Origin: Nemertoderma westbladi
Lineage: Eukaryota; Xenacoelomorpha; Nemertodermatida; Nemertodermatidae
Assembly (NCBI GenBank): GCA_032718475.1
Contig: JAUCBJ010004144.1
Coordinates: forward strand, 124,001 to 188,000
Reading direction: 5' to 3'
Length of the DNA stretch: 64,000 bases
In this document: in pieces, positions 1-10,867 of the stretch
Position numbering within the stretch: the first letter of the stretch is position 1
Layout of the letters: the number at the start of each line of letters is the position of its first letter
Made by a program: the position numbers and the translations under genes
The notes under the pieces: model-generated
Told to the model about the DNA's origin: nothing
The model's input: only the letters and a program-made list of their open reading frames with translations
The model's database searches: none

Positions 1-1180
1 GCTAAGGTAATAATTAGAGTACCGTAAACTATTCACGCTGAGTGGTTATTTGAATTAGCGGGCAATAAGCTAGATCGCAGTATTCAGTACGCAAAACGCA
101 TTAGTAATTTGCTGGCCTAAAGCCAGCCGCAGACAAGTTTAGTCCCACTATAGGTATTAGCCCAAATAAACACTGTACCGATTTGATTATTTAAATATTC
201 TCGCATTCACACATTCCGTTAGGGAAACCCAGTATTCGCGATTAGAAAGGACGTAGGCATTGGCGTACTTTAACAGTAAGATTAGGCCATAAGAATATAC
301 TCTGAGTGTAAGACCTCTCACACTCGTCTTAAGTCAGCTTAGGGAGTCAATTCGGGTTTGTTGTTTTGGTTATTCCCGCGTGGCTCATATATTCGAACAG
401 TTAGCTCTCTATCGAGTAATTGGTAGAGAAAGGAACAAGAAATTAGCAGGAGCCATAGAAAATTAGTAAAACATATTAGCGGACGGTAGGCGAGCGCCAT
501 CCAACGGTAAGTAGCGGTTTTGTATTTAGCAACCCCTTACATTAGCAATAATACGCTCCTGATTGCCCTGTCTAATAAATAGAGCAGTTTTGTGTCTTTA
601 TTGGTTAGGCCGGGGTAGTTTGTTTAACAGTATATGTGTACAAGCTGATCATTTCTACTTAGTTACCATAGTCTATATTTCTATTTATATTATATATTAT
701 ATTATATATTCAGTATATTTGTGCTTGCTGTACTCTAGTTAATTGACTTGTGCAGAAATGAAATTGAATTTTTGGGTTCAGTCGACAGGAAATTGAGCAG
801 ATATTAAACTTTTTGTTTAACGAATAATTCAATTTGATATGTAATAATGTATTTAATATGTTTAATGTTAAACAAAAAATTTAATGTGATTTATACTTTA
901 TAGTGCTGTTTTAGAATTTGTAAATTTTGGTTCGTAAATCTGATTACTTTTGTGATTTTTCCTCTTTTTCTTTAATTGAAATTGTGCTGTGATTGATTGC
1001 AGGTAATATAAATCATTATTGTCGTTTATTTTTGGTCCAAAATAGATATACATTTACTTATTTATTACATAATAACTATATAAAATCCTACATTATATTA
1101 TTGTGCTATTTATGTCTGTCTAACTGTACGTGCATAATTATTTCTTATTCACTGTACGATAATAACAATAATAATAGACT
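1..1180. other. Unassigned AT-rich sequence left of copy A
   Basis: No supported coding region, RNA gene or recognisable repeat family. It does not match the gag-pol of copy B, although it sits where pol would lie upstream of the copy A 3' region. It is either a different element inserted here or leader sequence of a gag-pol-deleted derivative. The part from 850 to 1180 is very AT-rich. A short hairpin at 485-502 is discussed in the findings. Confidence 0.5.
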
Positions 1181-1259
1181 TACCGTATTTTAGTAATTTA
1201 GTATTTTTGTATTACTGTATGTGCATTTGTAATCCTCTTCACTGTAGATAGTGACAGCG

Positions 1260-1359
1260 GTGGAATTCCATTGTCTTTATATGTGAACATGGAGGAGGGT
1301 AGTACCCTTATGTATCACATAGGAGCGGGATTGAGTGTACAGTAGGAATTGAATTCCAC
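1260..1359 (+). promoter_or_regulatory. Conserved stem-loop upstream of ORF3 (copy A)
   Basis: Arms GTGGAATTCCATT (1260-1272) and AATTGAATTCCAC (1347-1359) are inverted repeats with one mismatch. The intervening loop holds the odd palindrome GGGTAGTACCC. The same structure occurs without mismatch in copy B at 42291-42387. A role in RNA export or processing is only inference. Confidence 0.5.
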
Positions 1360-1507
1360 TTGGAACCCACAAGTGAGACAATTTTTAAAAAATTATTAGA
1401 CAAATCCATTTAGTTGGATTTAAATTTAAGAAAAATGATTCTCCAGTGAATGCGAATTCTAGAATACAGCTAGTTAAAAATTAAAATTGGGGAAGACAAG
1501 AGCGGAT

Positions 1508-1527
1508 GGAAGGCTTGCGAGCCTACC
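1508..1527 (+). repeat. Palindromic element, unit 1
   Basis: Exact match to the commonest form, GGAAGGCTTGCGAGCCTACC. It lies in the non-coding leader upstream of the candidate intron of copy A. Its counterpart in copy B is at 42535. Confidence 0.85.
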
Positions 1528-1650
1528 GATAAATTTTTTTGGAAAAAGAAAATCGGCCTTGTTCTACGTAGTCGTGTCTACTATTATTTAGACCGAATTA
1601 ATTCTCGACTGAATTATTTTTATTGGGAAAGTAGTTTGGGAAATTAAAAG

Positions 1651-1848
1651 GTGAGTATTTTAGACTCGCGGCTAGTTTACCCGGAATTCGTTTTTTATCG
1701 GCACAATTATTTGGATTAGGAGCCAGTGCGAAATCACGCGAACCCGAAGTCATTAGGCAAATGGGTTTGGGTTTTAGAGCAAAGTTGAGCCAAAAGCCGA
1801 CAAACTCTAAGTCACCTCACATCTAACCTCTGTTTGTGCTTCCTCTAG
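1651..1848 (+). other. Candidate intron upstream of ORF3 (copy A)
   Basis: Starts AAAAG|GTGAGT and ends with a pyrimidine-rich tract and CTCTAG; a branch-point-like CTAAC lies about 25 nt before the AG. The copy B counterpart (42680-42877) has the same length, 198 nt, with GTAAGT at the donor. Retention of donor, branch site and acceptor in two diverged copies supports real splicing; this has not been tested. Confidence 0.55.
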
Positions 1849-2231
1849 TAGAAACACTACATATACAGGGATTCACGCAGGAACAGGAGCACCAGGCACC
1901 GTTTAATCGTTATGGAGCCAAAACTTTAACGTGTTTGGAGTGGAGAGTATGGCTAGGAGTACAGCCAAGCTCGCTAAATCCAAGACGGATCCAAACATCA
2001 CGCGACAGCGATTGGACGCTTATAACAAAAGAGCGGAGGAGTTACGTGCGGAGTTCAAAGCGTTGTACCCCTACGATGCGTTATGCGACGCCAGTGAAAT
2101 TTGCGAGGATCCAGACACGGAGATACGCCGATTATATCATACGCTGCAATTTTTGACGGAAAACGAACCCTTGCCTGCAGCCAGGGATGAATATGAAGGA
2201 ATACGAGAAAGGCGAGATCGAGGAGTTCGGC

Positions 2232-2251
2232 GGAAGGCTCGCGAGCCTACC
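2232..2251 (+). repeat. Palindromic element, unit 2
   Basis: Form with the perfect 14-bp palindrome core AGGCTCGCGAGCCT. It lies in the ORF3 relic, at the same place as unit 11 in copy B, so it predates the split of the two copies. Confidence 0.85.
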
Positions 2252-2429
2252 ATTTTACTGGATATCCCACGATCAAACCAAACCTAAGTAGATGACACCC
2301 ATGCTCTTCGATAGTATCACCTTTGCTCAGCGTTTGTCGCAGAGACTACAGATACCTCATGTCGAGATGACGCAAGAACCTCGGCCCCATCCTACTAAAG
2401 CGGTAGTACCAGTCGCGAGACCAACCAGA

Positions 2430-2522
2430 TATTTATATTTGGATATTATATTTGGGTATTTATATTTGGATATTATATTTGGGTATTTATATTTGGATAT
2501 TATATTTGGTTATTTATATTGG
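2430..2522 (+). repeat. 27-bp tandem repeat, 3 full copies plus a partial
   Basis: Unit TATTTATATTTGGATATTAT followed by ATTTGGG, starting at 2430, 2457 and 2484. It begins exactly where sequence is lost relative to copy B, which has a single related unit at about 44307-44333. It probably arose by slippage or repair at the deletion junction. Confidence 0.85.
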
Positions 2523-2566
2523 ACGTTACGTTTGGACGTTGGTTTTGGAGGAGCGAGATATAGAAA

Positions 2567-2586
2567 GGAAGGCTTGCGAGCCTACC
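2567..2586 (+). repeat. Palindromic element, unit 3
   Basis: Exact match to the commonest form, downstream of the tandem repeat near the end of the ORF3 relic. It corresponds to unit 12 in copy B (44377). Confidence 0.85.
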
Positions 2587-2948
2587 GTTAGCAATTGGTG
2601 CTCAGGAGAAGATATCCAGACCAGCAGGACGAACTTTAGCTCGTCAGGAGGACACTTTAAAACTTATTTGAAAGTTATTAGCGCGTTATGTTTATTTTAT
2701 ATTTGAACTGATTTAATTTGGTGGAAGTTTATTATGTATATTTACAATATATAAAGATTTATCGAAGGAAATTTTGAAATTATTTGTTTGATTTGTTCTA
2801 ATTTGTTTTGATTTAATTTGTTTAATTTGTTTATCTTGATAACCGAAAGCTTTTTTTCGTATTTTATGTACTAAAGTTAATTGGTAAATTTGTGTTTTGT
2901 ATGTATGATCGATTGTATTTACGCCGTACCTGCAATATTAAGTATGCA

Positions 2949-3234
2949 TTGCATACTTTCCTACATCCAAAAATATTTTGCATGTACCTCTTTGATACTA
3001 ATGGCTAAGGTTCTGTCATTCAGCCAACTTATATTTTCATAGTTTTATTAATCTGGTTATATTTGTCACTGGGACACAAAATACCAAAATTCTGAAAATT
3101 AAATTGGTTGGGGGCAGGTGTTACCCTTAATGTAATTCAAAAATATTTTGCAAGGGACGTTTTTATACTAATGGTCAACTTTCCCACACATAGCCAAGTG
3201 CGATTTCAACAATTTGATTTTTTCACTCCGGCCT
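2949..3234. mobile_element. 286-bp insertion with 8-bp target duplication
   Basis: Copy B reads straight through AAGTATGCAATAATTAG near 44733-44749. In copy A the same sequence is split, with AGTATGCA present on both sides (2941-2948 and 3235-3242). The insert contains two diverged direct repeats, both starting at AAAAATATTTTGCA (2970s and 3140s), and no long ORF. An 8-bp duplication is typical of hAT-type elements, but I see no clear terminal inverted repeats. Confidence 0.65.
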
Positions 3235-3326
3235 AGTATGCAATAATTAGATAGCGATTATTTTATATTTTAGGCCCCACCAGTAGATTTAGAAGTAGTT
3301 TGTAAATATTTTGTATTTCGATTGGT

Positions 3327-3351
3327 GAAAACAGTCTTACTTACTGTTTTC
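3327..3351 (+). promoter_or_regulatory. Pre-LTR hairpin (copy A)
   Basis: Perfect 9-bp stem GAAAACAGT/ACTGTTTTC around the 7-nt loop CTTACTT, ending 9 nt before the LTR. It is identical in copy B (44834-44858). It occupies the position where plus-strand priming normally occurs. Confidence 0.6.
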
Positions 3352-3461
3352 ATGGAGCGGTGGTGAATTATTTCACTATAAGATAGCATTTGTAGTTTAA
3401 CTTTAAGTTACAGTAATGTAATATGCCTATTCATATTTGTACACGTAAAACCCCTAGTTAC

Positions 3462-3538
3462 TCTCGTGGTGTAGTGGTCAGATGGTTAAGGCGTTGGTTT
3501 CATTACAGATAGGTTACGAGTTCGAATCCTGGTCAGGA
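3462..3538 (+). promoter_or_regulatory. tRNA-like segment with Pol III A/B boxes (copy A LTR)
   Basis: A box TGGTGTAGTGG and B box GAGTTCGAATCC at the normal spacing, bounded by TCTCG and CAGGA. The cloverleaf is imperfect, so this is a SINE- or tRNA-derived piece and not a tRNA gene. It is the orthologue of 30185-30261. Confidence 0.55.
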
Positions 3539-3716
3539 AATTTGCTTTTTGGGGCAATTTATTTTCATTTGGTACAAATTGATAGGCCAATGAGGTGCGT
3601 ACAACGTTTCGAACGATGAGTTGGGCCAATCATAGGGCATAGAACATCTTATTGCTCCAATGTGAGGCCATGGAATACTCTAGAAGATTCTAGTGGATTC
3701 TATGTTCCAGATTTAG

Positions 3717-3724
3717 TATATAAA
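3717..3724 (+). promoter_or_regulatory. TATA box in copy A LTR
   Basis: TATATAAA, with a CCAAT box (GGGCCAATCATAGGG) about 90 bp upstream. The downstream start region CGGTTATCACTT is shared with copy B. Confidence 0.55.
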
Positions 3725-5530
3725 GGGCTGGTTTCCCTTCGGTTATCACTTATCACAACTTGTATTAACACTCTTGCACAACTTACTTCTTGCTTAGTTA
3801 TTCGTTTCTTGTTGAAACTATTTGTAATTCTGTTTGATAAATCTTTGCTAAACTGTAAATACACTGCAAACTCCTGAACATGTTTTTCTTTGGTCCAACT
3901 TTGGGACAACCAAACATCGGGAAGATGGCAGCCTAGACTGTTAGGCCGTCAGCAACGCAGGGAGAAGATGTCCACAACACGCTAGCGCCCACATTAGATT
4001 AGACCGCGCACCCCCTTCGCCCTACGAAATACTCCACTTGCCATGCAGCGCCCGACTTCCGAGGAAGGTAAGACTTTGTTCGACGCCCTTGCCCGACGTA
4101 AGACCTATAGATCAGGGCAAGCGTGACGCCGTCCTGGGACGCCGCAAAATTTAGGATCAAATAATTATATTTTAGCCAGAAACCCCCTTTGTCAGTCCTG
4201 CGAATCCCTGGTTTACCTGTATACCTCACAGGTAGAAGCGAGCTATTGCCATCCGTCAGTACACGAGTACATATTAGGTACAGACAGCATATGTTCCATA
4301 ATTTAGTAATTCGCAAACTGACTGTTTGGTACCGGTTCGCTTTGTAGAGTATACATTAGTACACCCCCCCCCCCCTGCCTGAAGTTAGTTATTTGATCAG
4401 GCAAGGAGTATTTCTGCTACCGGCACACCGCTTGGCCTAGGGAGGTTTTATTAATATCCTACCGCGCCTTGCCACATACTGATAGGTATTTGCTGCTAAC
4501 TACCGCGGCAACAAAGTTCTAGAATCAAATTTGTATACCAGATCAGCTAACGTATGGTAGCAATTAACCCCTATTTCTTATCTTACAACCAGAATCTGGT
4601 ATTAGTGCCGATCACGGGTGTAGTTACAACACCGTGGTTGCCCAGTGAGTTGTGGATAGGAAGGAGAGAGCTTTGACGTCATTTGTAAGTATAAAGTTCT
4701 ACAAAACGCGACTAGCTTATTTTAGTAGCTAGCGCACGGTATTATTTTGGTCAGAGAATTACTAAAACCTAGTAAAATGGTATACACCAAAATTGTTTTA
4801 TTGTAACACACCCACACACACACGCCCTAAAACATATTTACCCTTAGAGTTCTACTAGTTATAGCGCACTTTAGATTACTTTTAGGCAGAATTTATCTGT
4901 AATTTACTATTCGTATTTGTAGAATTAGGATCTGATATTTAGTTACGGCAAAAAGGGAGTATTTTATTTTCGTTATTAAACTGTTGTTTTCTGCTCAGCA
5001 GTATTGTTACATTAGGCACGACCCTCTTTAGACTGATTTAGTACTGAATCAGTATTGTTACGCTAGGGCCGTAAACCACCTAGCTCGTATATAAACCATA
5101 TAAATCACACCACGACAAGTTACGGTATTTAGGACTGTCAGCAATAGTTAGGATTCGCTACGCGGGGATTGTTTTCCCGTGAGTTTGGTCTGTTACTGTA
5201 ACTGTACATCTGCCATACCGGTTAGAGGACAGGTATCCTTTTGTCTAGTTCGTAGGCATTAGACCCGCTCACGTTCATAGAATAGACACCAGGCTCTGCT
5301 CCTCGCCAGTAGTAGTTTGTGTATTGTATCTGTTTGTTTAGATATCCTGGACTGGGATTTGTTGTCAGATACTGTATGAGCCCGTTTCATTACTAGAGTA
5401 TCACAGTAAGATACATCGTTACTAGGATCTGGTAAGCGGTATACTACTGGACTTTACGGTTAGAGATATTCTATAGCTTCGTATTAGTAGATTTGTAGGC
5501 CGTAGGATAGTCCCTACCGTAGAGGACACA

Positions 5531-8500
5531 AGAAGGGGAAAGACGAAGCAAAGAACAGCTGATTACATTACGTTCATGAAATAGCTGAGATACTTGAGGT
5601 GAATTGTTGCATTATATATGAACTTCAGCTCCAGTCTCTTTGGCAATACGATGAAACTATAATAAATATTCTAGAACACAATAATATTAACAGGGAGATA
5701 GGCTACTTATCTCTTCACTGTGTTACCAGTGTTACCTGTTCTTTTGACTTTCATTTTAGATTCTCTATCTCATGGAGTGGGTTAGAAGTTATAAATATGA
5801 AAATCGATGTGGTTTTTGAAAAAAATCAGAGGATATTTTGATAAATTATTGCTGAAAAACCCCTAGGATTTTGACATGGCTTTAATACTCATTATATTCA
5901 TGAAATAGCTAAAAAAGTTGAGGTGAATTATTGTATCACATATTAACTTCGGCTCCAGCCGCTTTGGCAACACGATGAAACTATAATTAATATTATAGAA
6001 CACAACAATATTAACAGGGAGATATGCTACTTATCTCTTCACTCTGAGAGCCTCAAAAAGGGGGTGTTCTGACACAATCAAAATGCATCCATCTCCAGGG
6101 GAAAGACGAAGCAAAGAACAGCTGATTACTTCTATAAATGTAAGTGTTACCTGCTCTTTTGACTTTCATTTAAGATTGTCTATCTCTTGGAGTGGGTTAG
6201 AAGTCATGAATATGAAAATCGATGTCGTTTTTTGCAAAAAATCAGAGGAGATTTTAATAAATTAATGCTGAAAAACACCAAGGATTTTGACATGGCTTTA
6301 ATACTCATTATATTCATGAAATAGCTGAGAAATTTGAGGTGAATTATTGTATCACATATTAACTTCGGCTCCAGCCGCTTTGGCAATACGATGAAACTAT
6401 AATAAATATTCTAGAACACAACAATATTAACAGGGAGATAGGCTACTTATATCTTCACTCTGAGAGCCTCAAAAAGGGGGTCTTCCGACGCAATCAAAAT
6501 TCATCCATCTCCAGGGGAAAGACGAAGCAAAGAACAGCTGATTACTTCTATAAATGTAAGTGTTACCTGCTTTTTTGACTTTCATTTAAGATTGTCTATC
6601 TCTTGGAGTGGGTTAGAAGTCATGAATATGAAAATCGATGTTGTTTTTTGAAAAAAATCAGAGGAGATTTTAATAAATTATTGCTGAAAAACACCAAGGA
6701 TTTTGACATGGCTTTAATACTCATTATATTCATGAAATAGCTGAGAAATTTGAAGTGAATTATTGTATCACATATTAAGTTCGGCTCCAGCCGCTTTGGC
6801 AATACGATGAAACTATAATACATATTCTAGAACAAAACAATATTAACAGGGAGATAGGCTACTTATATCTTCACTCTGAGAGCCTAAAAAAGGGGGTGTT
6901 CCGACGCAATCAAAATTCATCCAACTCCAGGGGAAAGACGAAGCAAAGAACAGCTGATTACTTCTATAAATGTAAGTGTTACCTGCTCTTTTGACTTTCA
7001 TTTAAGATTGTCTATCTCTTGGAGTGGATTAGAAGTCATGAATATGAAAATCGATGTGGTTTTTTGTAAAAAATCAGAGGAGATTTTAATAAATTATTGC
7101 TGAAAAACACCAAGGATTTTATACTCATTATATTCATGAACTATTTGAGATATTTAATACGATGAAACTATAATAAATATTCTAGAACATAACAATATTA
7201 ACAGGGAGATAGGCTACTTATATCTTCACTCTGAGAGCCACAGATAGGGGGTGTTCCGACGCAATCAAAATTAATCCATCTCCTGGAGAAAGACGAAGCA
7301 AATAACAGCAGATTACTTCTATAAATGTAAGTGTTACCTGTTCTTATGACTTTCGTTTAAGATTCTCTATCTCGTGGAGTGGGTTAGAAGTTATAAATAT
7401 GAAAATCGATGTCGTTTTTTGTAAAAAATCAGAGGAGATTTTAATAAATTAATGCTGAAAAACACCAAGGATTTTGACATGGCTTTAATACTCATTATAT
7501 TCATGAAATAGCTGAGAAATTTGAGGTGAATTATTGTATCACATATTAACTTCGGCTCCAGCCGCTTTGGCAATACGATGAAACTATATTAAATATTCTA
7601 GAACACAACAATATTAACAGGGAGATAGGCTACTTATATCTTCACTCTGAGAGCCTCAAAAAGGGGGTGTTCCGACGCAATCAAATTCATCCATCCCCAG
7701 GGGAAAGACGAAGCCAAGAACAGCTGATTACTTCTATAAATGTAAGTGTTACCTGCTCTTTTGACTTTCATTTAAGATTCTATATCTTCACTCTGAGAGC
7801 CTCAAAAAGGGGGTGTTCCGACGCAATCAAATTCATCCATCTCCAGGGGAAAGACGAAGCCAAGAACAGCTGATTACTTCTATAAATGTAAGTGTTACCT
7901 GCTCTTTTGACTTTCATTTAAGATTCTCTATCTCATGGAGTGGGTTAGAAGTTATAAATATGAAAATCGAGGTGGTTTTTGAAAAAAATCAGAGGATATT
8001 TTGATAAATTATTGCTGAAAAACCCCTAGGATTTTGACATGGCTGTAATACTCATTATATTCATGAAATAGCTGAGAAATTTGAGGTGAATTATTGTATC
8101 ACATATTAACTTCAGCTCCAGCCGCTTTGGCAATACGATGAAACTATAATAAATATTCTAGAACACAACAAAATTAACAGGGAGATAGGCTACTTATCTC
8201 TTCACTCTGAGATCCTCAAGAAGGGGGTGTTCCGACGCAATCAAATTCATCCATCTCCAGGGGAAAGATGAAGCAAAGAACAGCTGATTAATTCTATAAA
8301 TTTAAGTGTTACCTGCTCTTTTGACTTTCATTTAAGATTGTCTATCTCTTGGAGTGGGTTAGAAGTCATGAATATGAAAATCGATGTCGTTTTTTGTAAA
8401 TAATTAGAGGAGATTTTACTAAATTAATGCTGAAAAACACCAAGGATTTTGACATGGCTTTAATACTCATTATATTCATGAAATAGCTGAGAAATTTGAG

Positions 8501-10863
8501 GTGAATTATTGTATCACATATTAACTTCGGCTCCAGCCGCTTTGGCAATACGATGAAACTATAATAAATATTCTAGAACACAACAATATTAACAGGGAGA
8601 TAGGCTACTTATATATTCACTCTGAGAGCCTCAAAAAGGGGGTGTTCCGACGCAATCAAAATTCATCCATCTCCAGGGGAAAGACGAAGCAAAGAACAGC
8701 TGATTACTTCTATAAATGTAAGTGTTACCTGCTGTTTTGACTTTCATTTAAGTTTGTCTATCTCTTGGAGTGGGTTAGAAGTCATGAATATGAAAATCGA
8801 TGTCGTTTTTTGAAAAAAATTAGAGGAGATTTTAATAAATTATTGCTGAAAAACACCAAGGATTTTGACATGGCCTTAATACTCATTATATTCATGAAAT
8901 AGCTGAGAAATTTGAGGTGAATTATTGTATCACATATTAAGTTCGGCTCCAGCCGCTTTGGCAATACGATGAAACTATAATACATATTCTAGAAGACAAC
9001 AATATTAACAGGGAGATAGGCTACTTATATCTTCCCTCTGAGAGCCTAAAAAAGGGGGTGTTCCGACGCAATCAAAATTCATCCATCTCCAGGGGAAAGA
9101 CGAAGCAAAGAACAGCTGATTACTTCTATAAATGTAAGTGTTACCTGCTCTTTTGACTTTCATTTAATATTGTCTATCTCTTGGAGTGGATTAGAAGTCA
9201 TGTATATGAAAATCGATGTCGTTTTTTGTAAAAAATCAGAGGAGATTTTAATAAATTAATGCTGAAAAACACCAAGGATTTCTATACTCATTATATTCAT
9301 GAACTATTTGAGATATTTAATACGATGAAACTATAATAAATATTCTAGAACACAATAATATTAACAGGGAGATAGGCTACTTATCTCTTCACTGTGTTAC
9401 CAGTGTTACCTGTTCTTTTGACTTTCATTTAGGATTATCTATCTCATGGAGTGGGTTAGAAGTTATAAATATGAAAATCGACGTGGTTTTTGAAAAAAAT
9501 CAGAGGATATTTTGATAAATTATTGCTGAAAAACCCCTAGGATTTTGACATGGCTTTAATACTCATTATATTAATGAAATAGCTGAAAAATTTGAGGTGA
9601 ATTATTGTATCACATATTAACTTCGGCTCCAGCCGCTTGGGCAACACGATGAAACTATAATTAATATTATAGAACACAACAATATTAACAGGGAGATATG
9701 CTACTTATCTCTTCACTCTGAGAGCCTCAAAAAGGGGGTGTTCTGACACAATCAAAATGCATCCATCTCCAGGGGAAAGACGAAGCAAAGAACAGCTGAT
9801 TACTTCTATAAATGTAAGTGTTACCTGCTCTTTTGACTTCCATTTAAGATTGTCTATCTCTTGGAGTGGCTTAGAAGTCATGAATATGAAAATCGATGTC
9901 GTTTTTTGAAAAAAATCAGAGGAGATTTTAATAAATTATTGCTGAAAAACACCAAGGATTTTGACATGGCTTTAATACTCATTATATTCATGAAATAGCT
10001 GAGAAATTTGAGGTAAATTATTGTATCACATATTAACTTCGGCTCCAGCCGCTTTGGCAATACGATGAAACTATATTAAATATTCTAGAACACAACAATA
10101 TTAACAGGGAGTTAGGCTACTTATATATTCACTCTGAGAGCCTCAAAAAGGGGGTGTTTCGACGCAATCAAATTCATCCATCTCCAGGGGAAAGACGAAG
10201 CAAAGAACAGCTGATTACTTCTATAAATGTAAGTGTTACCTGCTCTTTTGACTTTCATTTAAGATTGTCTATCTCTTGGAGTGGGTTAGAAGTCATGAAT
10301 ATGAAAATCAATGTCGTTTTTTGAAAAAAATCAGAGGAGATTTTAATAAATTATTGCTGAAAAAAACCAAGGATTTTGACATGGCTTTAATACTCATTAT
10401 ATTCAAGAAATAGCTGAGAAATTTGAGGTGAATTATTGTATTACATAATAACTTTGGCTCCAGCCGCTTTGGCAATACGATGAAACTATAATAAATATTC
10501 TAGAACACAACAATATTAACAGGAAGATAGGCTACTTATCTCTCCACTCTGAGAGCCTCAGAAAGGGGGTGTTCCGACGCAATCAAAATTCATCCATCTC
10601 CTGGGGAAAGACGAAGAAAATTACAGCTGATTACTTCTATTAATGTAAGTGTTACCTGTTCTAATGACTTTCGTTTAAGATTATCTATCTCGTGGAGTGG
10701 GTTAGAAGTTATAAATATGAAAATCGATGTGGTTTTTGAAAAAAATCAGAGGATATTTTGATAAATTATTGCTGAAAAACCCCAAGGATTTTGACATGGC
10801 TTTAATACTTCATTATGTTCATGAAATAGCTGAGATACTTGAGGTGAATTATTGCATTATATA
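5531..10863 (+). repeat. Satellite array, block 1
   Basis: Tandem monomers of about 416 bp. Landmarks in each monomer are GGCTCCAGCCGCTTTGGCAA, the GGGGTGTTCCGACGCAATCA block, CCAGGGGAAAGACGAAGC and ATGAAAATCGATG. Two recurrent variants exist: one about 355 bp that skips the GGCTCCAGCCG part, and one that lacks the GACGCAATC/GGGGAAAGACG part. A piggyBac-like insertion follows. Short frames of 60-70 codons recur in both strands of every monomer only because the monomer repeats; I do not call them genes. Confidence 0.93.
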
Positions 10864-10867
10864 TTAA

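Larger units (their letters stand above)
1866..2591 (+). pseudogene. ORF3 relic of copy A, two large internal deletions
   Basis: The stretch from 1931 (reading MARSTAKLAKSK) matches ORF3 of copy B (from 43034) nearly residue for residue through the RRLYHTLQFLT block, then breaks. About 375 bp are missing between the ARDE block and the KGEIEEF block, which removes the CX2C...CX2H region, and about 420 bp are missing further on. Upstream, a 1-nt deletion near 1920 puts the N-terminal part (QEQEHQAPFNRYGAK) in another frame. At the position where copy B has a TAG stop, this copy has GAG. The 3' end contains the 27-bp tandem repeat and palindromic unit 3. No functional protein is expected. Confidence 0.8.
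1181..5530 (+). mobile_element. BEL/Pao copy A, 3' part only (post-pol leader, ORF3 relic, 3' LTR)
   Basis: From about 1181 the sequence runs parallel to 42215-47160 of the full element: same stem-loop, same palindromic units, same intron-like segment, same ORF3 start region, same pre-LTR hairpin and the same LTR. It differs by many substitutions, two large deletions in ORF3, a 27-bp tandem repeat and a 286-bp insertion, so it is an older relative. No gag or pol lies to its left within the window. The last 75 bp before the satellite (about 5455-5530) have no counterpart in the copy B LTR. Confidence 0.88.
3361..5530 (+). mobile_element. 3' LTR of copy A
   Basis: Starts TGGTGAATTATTTC, aligned to the start of the copy B LTRs. 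It carries the same tRNA-like segment, CCAAT and TATA region, C-rich tract (near 4365) and the ending GGTATACTACTGG near 5450. It has one core-promoter unit where copy B has two, and lacks about 36 bp near 3405. The end at 5530 (GGACACA) is set by where the satellite starts and could instead be near 5455. Open frames inside are not conserved between LTR copies and are not genes. Confidence 0.75.
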
